A DNA stretch of 64,000 nt from a virus: positions 51,010 to 115,009 of IMG/VR virus record IMGVR_UViG_3300007640_000030, one strand, 5' to 3'. The position numbers and the translations under genes are program-made. Every line of letters starts with the position of its first letter. The stretch's first letter is position 1. This document shows positions 17,167-23,083 of the stretch, one piece after another. The notes under the pieces were generated by a model. The model did not search any database, was not told the origin of the DNA, and saw nothing but the letters and a program-made list of their open reading frames with translations.

Positions 17167-17526
17167 TTACCTTGTAACAGATGGTGAAACTGATATTTTA
17201 CCTTGTAGTACTCTTTCTATAAGTGTGTTGGAATTGGAGTCTTGATGCGAGATTTCTACGTCATAGACATATCTACCACGAGAACTCAATGCATCGGTTT
17301 GACTATTGGTGAGGGAAAGTATGAGAACCCCGTCAGTTGCGGGATCTGCAATTACAGATGTGAAGTCGATAACGTCTGCACTATCTGTAGAGTTGTAATT
17401 TCGTTTCAATTTGGCGGCAGCGCTGTACCCAGTCAAATTCTTTTTGGAACCATCTTGTTCCACCAAATTTAACTCGATTGCAACGTCTGCACCCTGATCA
17501 ATTATAATATCTTCGTAGTGTGCCAT
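17167..17526 (-). CDS. Small fibre-cluster structural protein
   Basis: This 119-residue beta-rich protein has the pattern MAHYEDIIIDQGADVAIEL, then GYSAAAKLKRNYNSTDSADVIDF and a C-terminal stretch GRYVYDVEI...RVLQGKISVSP. It resembles small immunoglobulin-like baseplate or fibre proteins found in cyanophage-type T4-like genomes, but I cannot name it. Its ribosome binding site lies inside one arm of a hairpin and its late promoter lies in the loop (see 17529-17583). It is the first gene of the late unit that continues into the fibre genes. Confidence 0.6.
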   Translation of the reverse strand: MAHYEDIIIDQGADVAIELNLVEQDGSKKNLTGYSAAAKLKRNYNSTDSADVIDFTSVIADPATDGVLILSLTNSQTDALSSRGRYVYDVEISHQDSNSNTLIERVLQGKISVSPSVTR

Positions 17527-17528
17527 TC

Positions 17529-17583
17529 CCAGTTTCCAACCTAGATGAATACTATGTTTTTATTTATATAAACGGGAAACTGG
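17529..17583 (-). promoter_or_regulatory. Hairpin that would sequester the ribosome binding site of the 17526 gene
   Basis: A perfect 9-base inverted repeat, CCAGTTTCC at 17575-17583 (5' in the transcript, read on the minus strand) and GGAAACTGG at 17529-17537, ends two bases before the ATG. A late TATAAATA box (17561-17568) lies in the loop. A transcript read through from upstream would fold and hide the start region, whereas one starting at the late box would lack the 5' arm. T4 genes e and soc are regulated in this way. The base pairing is visible and the regulation is inferred. Confidence 0.6.
17561..17568 (-). promoter_or_regulatory. Late promoter box TATAAATA in the hairpin loop
   Basis: An exact late octamer lies 34 bases upstream of the ATG at 17526. 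It starts the late unit for the small structural proteins and fibres from 17526 downward, just after the end of the embedded early cassette. Confidence 0.8.
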
Positions 17584-17591
17584 AAATCGGA

Positions 17592-18299
17592 TTATTCAGA
17601 ACTAATTTCGTATAACAGATCGTCCTGAAGGTTTTGTGAGTTCTCCATGTGGTTCCAGATAAAGGATACCGTTAACCTCCAACAGTCCGTAGACGCTGCA
17701 TGATAACACACCCTATCCTTTTCGTGTTGACCACCAAAGTATCCGGCCTTGATCTGCCAACCAGATTCGTCCGGAATGGTTACTATCTCTCTTGTTTTGG
17801 GATCAAGATACTTGAACCACCCATCTCCAGTCTCAGACCAAGAACATATCAAATTGTATGCAGACGCATTCCAATTGTTATGCCATGAGATGTACCCGCC
17901 TGGCGGATAGTAACAGAACAACGCATTGTTCTTTGCACCAAGAAAATTTACCAGATCTGTATTGTGCGCGTAGAGTTTAGTGATGAACTCATTAGTCCAC
18001 ACTGGATCGTGGCCAGGTTTGAACAACTTGACATTTTGATCTGGTTGGTGTGGTTTGAAACCATACCCAACTAGGTGATCAGGAAACCCTTCATGTTTAT
18101 CACCTTCAACCTCAACCACATACTTGAGATAATCTTCGCTGGTCCACTTCTCTCGTTGACCTTCGGTGTCATCAAGTTCGGACTCACAGTGATATCTAAG
18201 ATTTTTTTGAAAACCCTCTACGTCATCGGTTAACAGTTTTCTACAGTTTTCCAACATCTCTAGGAACTCAGAGTTCCGGAGAGGTATGTCTGTCATCAT
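17592..18299 (-). CDS. 2OG-Fe(II) oxygenase-like protein, divergent
   Basis: This 235-residue protein has a C-terminal half that looks like the double-stranded beta helix of 2-oxoglutarate/iron oxygenases: PGGYISWHNNWNASAYN (H140, N142), a W-S-E-T-G-D-G-W-F-K-Y strand, then VCYHAASTDCWRLTVSFIW with H200 and R208. The usual second metal ligand (Asp/Glu two residues after the first His) is Asn here, so it may be inactive, a halogenase-like variant, or a different cupin. It starts with a four-base overlap (ATGA) with the glycosyltransferase gene, so the two are co-translated. Confidence 0.5.
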   Translation of the reverse strand: MMTDIPLRNSEFLEMLENCRKLLTDDVEGFQKNLRYHCESELDDTEGQREKWTSEDYLKYVVEVEGDKHEGFPDHLVGYGFKPHQPDQNVKLFKPGHDPVWTNEFITKLYAHNTDLVNFLGAKNNALFCYYPPGGYISWHNNWNASAYNLICSWSETGDGWFKYLDPKTREIVTIPDESGWQIKAGYFGGQHEKDRVCYHAASTDCWRLTVSFIWNHMENSQNLQDDLLYEISSE

Positions 18300-19054
18300 A
18301 AAATATATCCATCCTTATCAAGACCGCATGAGTAATGTCTAATGATTACTGGTTTACCCGATTCGGGTTTTGTCCTTGCCCAGTTCCATGCGTTATAATA
18401 ATTCCAACGAACATCGTCTTCAAAGACACCGATCTTCAAGTCCTTGTACTTCTCTTCTTTGGTGGTCAACCACCAGAGTGAGAACTGATCCCAAGAACGA
18501 AGAGACTCAGCGTATCCTTTTGGCCACCATTCATGATCCATTTGACGCCTTGTCAAATCCCACCAGTCATCCATGAATTCTTTTACCAGAGGGACGGTCA
18601 TATCATAGAGACATATACCACCACACAAAGTAAACGCTGTCTTTCCTTCCGGTGTGTCGAACTCCCACTCTGCATAGGTGTAACTTCTTTCTTCGGTGAG
18701 TTTGGAGAATACTACATCACCCTTATCGAATTCGTCCCAACAGGTTAGGATGTCTTCATGTTCGACTTCCATATCCGCATCAAGGTACATCGTTTGATCA
18801 TATGGGGTTTTCGCCATACCCCATAACTTTGCACGATAGTGATCGGAACACCAGATTACTTGATCAAAGATTTCACGATGGATCTCTTCGAACATCCACT
18901 CTTCAGTAAAGAGTGTGATCTTCGCATCCTCGTAATAGTCAAGGATAGACTCTGCCAGATTGATTGCGTACCTATAGAAATTAATTTTCTTAGATGCGAC
19001 AATTACAAAACCTCTACTCTTCTCCGTCACTCTCTTCCGCCTTCTTGAGTTCAT
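18296..19054 (-). CDS. Glycosyltransferase, GT-A fold (GT8-like)
   Basis: In this 252-residue protein the conserved part begins at GFVIVASKKINFYRYAINLAESI and carries the metal- and sugar-nucleotide-binding D-x-D motif at D92-A-D94 (MYLDADME). The acceptor-side segment CGGICLYDM follows, as do W-rich segments and a closing HYSCGLDKDG. This layout matches GT-A enzymes of the GT8/glycogenin type. The substrate is unknown. The first 14 basic residues overlap the upstream gene by 41 bases, so the true start could lie slightly downstream. It lies in a sigma70-driven cassette inside the late fibre block. Confidence 0.7.
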   Translation of the reverse strand: MNSRRRKRVTEKSRGFVIVASKKINFYRYAINLAESILDYYEDAKITLFTEEWMFEEIHREIFDQVIWCSDHYRAKLWGMAKTPYDQTMYLDADMEVEHEDILTCWDEFDKGDVVFSKLTEERSYTYAEWEFDTPEGKTAFTLCGGICLYDMTVPLVKEFMDDWWDLTRRQMDHEWWPKGYAESLRSWDQFSLWWLTTKEEKYKDLKIGVFEDDVRWNYYNAWNWARTKPESGKPVIIRHYSCGLDKDGYIL

Positions 19055-19481
19055 CCATCAGGATCATAATTGCATATAGGTTCACTTCGACCTTATTCTT
19101 TGCCCGACGAAGTTTAGATTTTAGAGGACGGTTTTTAGAGTCTTTGATCTCCGGAACCTCAAAGGCTTCCAACTTGTAGTTGAAGAGTTCTTCCAACTTT
19201 CTCGCCTTAGCGTGTTCAAGTTGTCGTTGTTTCTCTTCTTCAGATTCTCTCTTCTTGCGAACGTTGCGTTCTTCGGTGTTCTCGTCAATGAGTTCTTGAC
19301 CCAAGAATTCAACAACCTCAACGAAGTCCGGATTCTCGTTTCCTTCGGAGTCAGTCTTTTTTAACTTCATTACTTGTCGAGTTACTCGACCAACATCATC
19401 CTCCATCTCAAGGATGCAGTTTAACATTTCTTTTTCACTGGTTTCCCAGAAGGCGTTGTCAAGCCATTTCCTATAACTCAT
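19014..19481 (-). CDS. Unknown helical protein opening the embedded early cassette
   Basis: This 155-residue, highly charged protein has a long helical segment rich in Glu, Lys and Arg (about 70-105), probably coiled coil, and a basic stretch NRPLKSKLRRAKNKVEVN. It starts MSYRKWLDNAFWETSEKEML. I do not recognise the family. The ATG has an AGGAG ribosome binding site 8 bases upstream (AGGAGATTATGAA then ATG), and a perfect sigma70 promoter lies upstream. It is the first gene of a three-gene unit with the glycosyltransferase and oxygenase-like genes. Confidence 0.7.
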   Translation of the reverse strand: MSYRKWLDNAFWETSEKEMLNCILEMEDDVGRVTRQVMKLKKTDSEGNENPDFVEVVEFLGQELIDENTEERNVRKKRESEEEKQRQLEHAKARKLEELFNYKLEAFEVPEIKDSKNRPLKSKLRRAKNKVEVNLYAIMILMDELKKAEESDGEE

Positions 19482-19525
19482 TTCATAATCTCCTAATTGG
19501 CGAAATTAATAGTATATAGTGTGTT

Positions 19526-19554
19526 ATTATACAACACTAGATCATTCGTGTCAA
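19526..19554 (-). promoter_or_regulatory. Perfect sigma70 promoter inside the late fibre cluster
   Basis: On the minus strand there is TTGACA (19549-19554), a 17-base spacer and TATAAT (19526-19531), consensus in both boxes. The TGA within TTGACA is the stop codon of the 1168-residue repeat protein. It would be read by unmodified host polymerase, so the cassette below it should be expressed early, unlike the genes on both sides. Confidence 0.85.
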
Positions 19555-22500
19555 GCGGATCTCACATATAACGTGTATGTTTGGATTGTGGACGAACCGG
19601 AATCGATGGTTGTACCTGTGTAGTTACCAACGAAAGTTCTTTGATAGTTTCCAATGAACCCACGACTGTAGTCTCCAATGAAGTCACGTGCGTAGTTACC
19701 CACGTAATCTCCAGCGAAGGTTTGTGTACTTGTTCTTGTTGATGTACGAGTGTACGCAGAATTTCGGGTTCTAGTAAACGCTGAGGTTCTGGTTCTCTGC
19801 GAATCTCTGGTTGAGTTTCTTGAATACTCTCCAATGAAGTTTCTCGCATAGTTACCGATAAAGTCACCCGTGAATATAGTTTCTCTGTCTCTTGAGTAGT
19901 TACCCACGAAGTCACGTGTATAGTCTCCGACATAGTTACCAAGGTAGTTACCTTCGAAGTTGCGTGTATAGTTACCAATAAAGTTTCTGGCGTAGTCACC
20001 TATAAAGTTACCCGCAAAGGTATTGACGCTGTTCCGTGTGTAATTACCAAGGAACCCACGAGTGTAGTCACCAATGAAATCTCTGTTACTAGTACGTGTA
20101 GAGGTTCTTGCGTAGGTTGACGATCTGTTTCTAGTATAGGACGATACGCGAGTTCTTGTATATTGTGAATAACGAGTCCTCAAAGAAGTTCTTGTGTAGT
20201 TGCCAATAAAGTCCCCAGTATAGTTACCAAGGAAGTTACGTGCATAGTTACCCACATAGTCACCAGCGAAACCTCTTGAGTAGTTACCCACATAGTCACC
20301 GGCGAAGTTTCTCGCATAGTTACCAGTGAAGTCCCCTACGAAAGTCCTTGCGTAGTTTTGAGAATAAGCGGATACTCTGGTTCGGGTACTTGTTCTACTG
20401 TAAGCAGACACGCGAGTACGTGTGTAATCAGTTGCACGGGTACGTTGATAGTCGGTTACACGGGTACGTTGATAGTTGAGTGTTCGATAGAAGTTTCGTG
20501 CATAGTTACCAACGTAATTTACGTTTTCGTTGATGTAGTCTCCCGCATAGGCAACCGCATTTTCATTAACATAGTCACCCACGAAGTTGCCAACGTAGTC
20601 ACCCAAATATGATCCGGTTCTTAAATAGTTACCAGTATAGGTTACGTTACGAGTGTAGTTACCAACGAAGTCACCCGTATAGTTTATGGTACGAGCGTAG
20701 TTACCAGTATAGGTTACGCTACGAGTGTAGTTACCTGTAAAGTTACCAGCGTAACTGAATGTACGAGTATAATCTCCGGTATATGTAGCGTTACGAGTGT
20801 AGTTACCTACGAAGTTCGCCAAGTAGTATACGAGACGGAAATAGTCACCCGTATAACTGAGGTTACGACTGTAGTTTCCGGTGAACGTTGCGTTTCTGTA
20901 GTACGTAAGTGTACGAGAGAAGTTTTGGGTTCTACCATACACCGAACCATACGGAGCCGGAGTCGATCTGTAATAGTAGACATCACGTGTGTAGTTAAGT
21001 GTTCTACTGTATCCTTGTGAACCAACTCTGTTTCTGGTATATGAGGCCGATCCAGTACTGGTTCTAGTGTAATACAAAGTACGTGCATAGTTTTGCTGAC
21101 GATCTCTGGTGTAGTCCAGTGTAGCTACACGGTTCCTAGTATAGTTACCAGTTGCAGTACTTGTACGTGTACTGGTCCTTGTATAATCTAAAGTTGCAGG
21201 ACGTGCACGAGTGTATGCTACAGTTCTTGCGTAGTTGGTTGCACGAGTACGTGTATAATCTAAAGTTGCGGGACGTGCACGAGTATAATCAAGAGGCGCA
21301 GTACTAGTCCTCTGATAATTGGTTGCACGAGTACGTTGATAGTTTACGGTTCCTGCGTAGTTACCTACGTAGTTGACATTACCCAGATAGTCACCCGCAT
21401 ATGCGCGAGCGTATGCACCTTGTCGAGTATAGTCTCCAACAAAATCACCCACGTAGTTACCAAGGAAGTTACCTACGTAGTTACCCACAAAACTTCTGTT
21501 ATAGTTACCTACGTAATTACCAGCGAAGTTTCTGTTGTAGTTACCCAGATAGTTAGATACACGGTTTCTGGTACTGTTTCGTGTGTACGCTGAACTTCTT
21601 GTACGTGTACTCGTTCGAGTATATGTTGAAAGTCTTGTACGTGTACTCGTTCGAGTGTAGGTAGAAGTTCTGGTTCTCTGAGAATCTCTAGTTGAGTTTC
21701 TAGTATAGTTACCTACGTAATCACCGGCAAAACTTCTCTGATAGTTACCCAAGAAATTTCTGTTATAGTTACCAAGGAAGTTACGTGCGTAGTTACCAAC
21801 ATAGTCCCCAGCGTAAGATGACACACGAGTTCTTGTGTAGTTGGATATTCTATTGCGAGTGTAGTTACCAATAAAGTCACCGACAAAGTTGGTCACTCTA
21901 TCCCTTTGGTAAGTAGAAGGTCTGGTTCTGGAGTACGCAGAGACTCTGGTGCGAACCGAAGTTCTTTGACTATCCCTTGTATAATTGGAAACTCTAGTTC
22001 TGGAGTAGTTACCAATAAAGTTACCGGCGTAGTCTGTTATTCTGGTTCGAGAGTATGTTGATACTCTGGTGCGAGAGTAGTTCCCGATAAAGTCGCCAAT
22101 ATAATTACCCAGATAATCGCGGGTGTAATCACCAATAAAGTTTCTGGTATAATTACCAACATAATCACCAGCGTAATTCGAGACACGGCTTCTAAGAGAC
22201 GTGCGAGTATACGTAGAACCCCGTGTCCGTGTATAGTTCGAACTTCGAGTCCTACTGTATGCAGAATTCCTGTTTCGGGTGTAGTTTGTTTCAACAATAT
22301 TTTTCTTCGTATCTGTTGCAGTTCCTACCGAAGTCCAAGTACCCGCATCTGTTGGTGCACCTTGTGATGAGGATCTCAGTTGGTATGATCCTATTTCTCC
22401 AGACGTTGCACGAAGTGTACGCACAAAAGATCCTATCAAGTCTGAGATGTCACTGTCCGCCATCTCTTTAAGATCGCCACCACTAAGACCAACGGGTCTG

Positions 22501-23057
22501 ACTGTGGTGGGTGCGGTCATTGCGGTTCTTTGATAGATGTTATATTGTGTTGTAGTACCGTCTGTCTGTGTATCCGTAAATACGTTAGAAACTTTTACTG
22601 CATAGTCACCACTAGGTGCGGCAGTCGCTAACTTGTAGATGCCCGGATAGTCCGAAGTTGCAATACGTGAGTTTACTCGACGCGCAAGAACGTTCAGATC
22701 AGAATCAGGCATCTCATAAAAACTAGGAGTGGAACCGCCATCTGTTGCGTAACCTATGGGACGAAGACTACCAGTGTCCGGAGATTCTGTTCCCGCAACC
22801 TGATATACTGTTGTAGTCGTTGACCCCGAAGTAATTGAAGACGCTGGGTGAGTTCCCACCGCTTCGTTGTAGAAGGTGTTAACGAACGATCCAATAGAGG
22901 TGTTACCAGTAGATGTTAGAGTTAAATCCGACACACCAGTAGTCGCGGCAAGGTTATCCTTACCGACGATATAAGAGATGTAGTTCTCCTCACCAGAGGT
23001 CATCTCTTGCAGATCGCCTGCGGTTCCCTCTAATTTCAATGGTATGTTAGATGACAT
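19551..23057 (-). CDS. Giant Tyr/Arg/Gly tetrapeptide-repeat fibre-like protein A
   Basis: This 1168-residue protein has a conserved N-terminal part (1-258) with two related DLKEMxxSD-type segments, resembling structural proteins with a GDLQEMTSGEENYISYIVG start. A repeat region (259 to about 1148) is made of four-residue units such as YTRN, FIGN, YVGD, YSRT and RVST. A short conserved tail follows (IQTYTLYVRSA). Position 1 of each unit is Tyr, Phe, Arg or Ser, position 3 is Gly, Arg or Ser, and position 4 is Asn, Asp, Thr or Ser. The phase is broken by two-residue inserts in the middle (about 560-900). A virion fibre or surface role is inferred from its place and its paralogue next door. Confidence 0.75.
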   Translation of the reverse strand: MSSNIPLKLEGTAGDLQEMTSGEENYISYIVGKDNLAATTGVSDLTLTSTGNTSIGSFVNTFYNEAVGTHPASSITSGSTTTTVYQVAGTESPDTGSLRPIGYATDGGSTPSFYEMPDSDLNVLARRVNSRIATSDYPGIYKLATAAPSGDYAVKVSNVFTDTQTDGTTTQYNIYQRTAMTAPTTVRPVGLSGGDLKEMADSDISDLIGSFVRTLRATSGEIGSYQLRSSSQGAPTDAGTWTSVGTATDTKKNIVETNYTRNRNSAYSRTRSSNYTRTRGSTYTRTSLRSRVSNYAGDYVGNYTRNFIGDYTRDYLGNYIGDFIGNYSRTRVSTYSRTRITDYAGNFIGNYSRTRVSNYTRDSQRTSVRTRVSAYSRTRPSTYQRDRVTNFVGDFIGNYTRNRISNYTRTRVSSYAGDYVGNYARNFLGNYNRNFLGNYQRSFAGDYVGNYTRNSTRDSQRTRTSTYTRTSTRTRLSTYTRTSTRTRSSAYTRNSTRNRVSNYLGNYNRNFAGNYVGNYNRSFVGNYVGNFLGNYVGDFVGDYTRQGAYARAYAGDYLGNVNYVGNYAGTVNYQRTRATNYQRTSTAPLDYTRARPATLDYTRTRATNYARTVAYTRARPATLDYTRTSTRTSTATGNYTRNRVATLDYTRDRQQNYARTLYYTRTSTGSASYTRNRVGSQGYSRTLNYTRDVYYYRSTPAPYGSVYGRTQNFSRTLTYYRNATFTGNYSRNLSYTGDYFRLVYYLANFVGNYTRNATYTGDYTRTFSYAGNFTGNYTRSVTYTGNYARTINYTGDFVGNYTRNVTYTGNYLRTGSYLGDYVGNFVGDYVNENAVAYAGDYINENVNYVGNYARNFYRTLNYQRTRVTDYQRTRATDYTRTRVSAYSRTSTRTRVSAYSQNYARTFVGDFTGNYARNFAGDYVGNYSRGFAGDYVGNYARNFLGNYTGDFIGNYTRTSLRTRYSQYTRTRVSSYTRNRSSTYARTSTRTSNRDFIGDYTRGFLGNYTRNSVNTFAGNFIGDYARNFIGNYTRNFEGNYLGNYVGDYTRDFVGNYSRDRETIFTGDFIGNYARNFIGEYSRNSTRDSQRTRTSAFTRTRNSAYTRTSTRTSTQTFAGDYVGNYARDFIGDYSRGFIGNYQRTFVGNYTGTTIDSGSSTIQTYTLYVRSA
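19614..22283 (-). repeat. 12-base periodic repeat region encoding tetrapeptides (gene A)
   Basis: About 2.67 kb is built from 12-base units encoding [YFRS]-x-[GRS]-[NDTS]. Frequent units in the plus strand look like GTAGTTACC plus three variable bases. Units are diverse at the third and fourth codon and the frame is kept for dozens of consecutive units, with occasional six-base insertions. Confidence 0.85.
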
Positions 23058-23075
23058 ATTTACTCCTGTTGTGAG

Positions 23076-23083
23076 TATTTATG
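23076..23083 (-). promoter_or_regulatory. Possible variant late promoter CATAAATA for repeat protein A
   Basis: One mismatch from the late octamer, 18 bases upstream of the ATG at 23057. The TAA in it is the stop codon of repeat protein B. It is plausible because every other late unit starts with such a box, but the first base is unusual. Confidence 0.4.
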
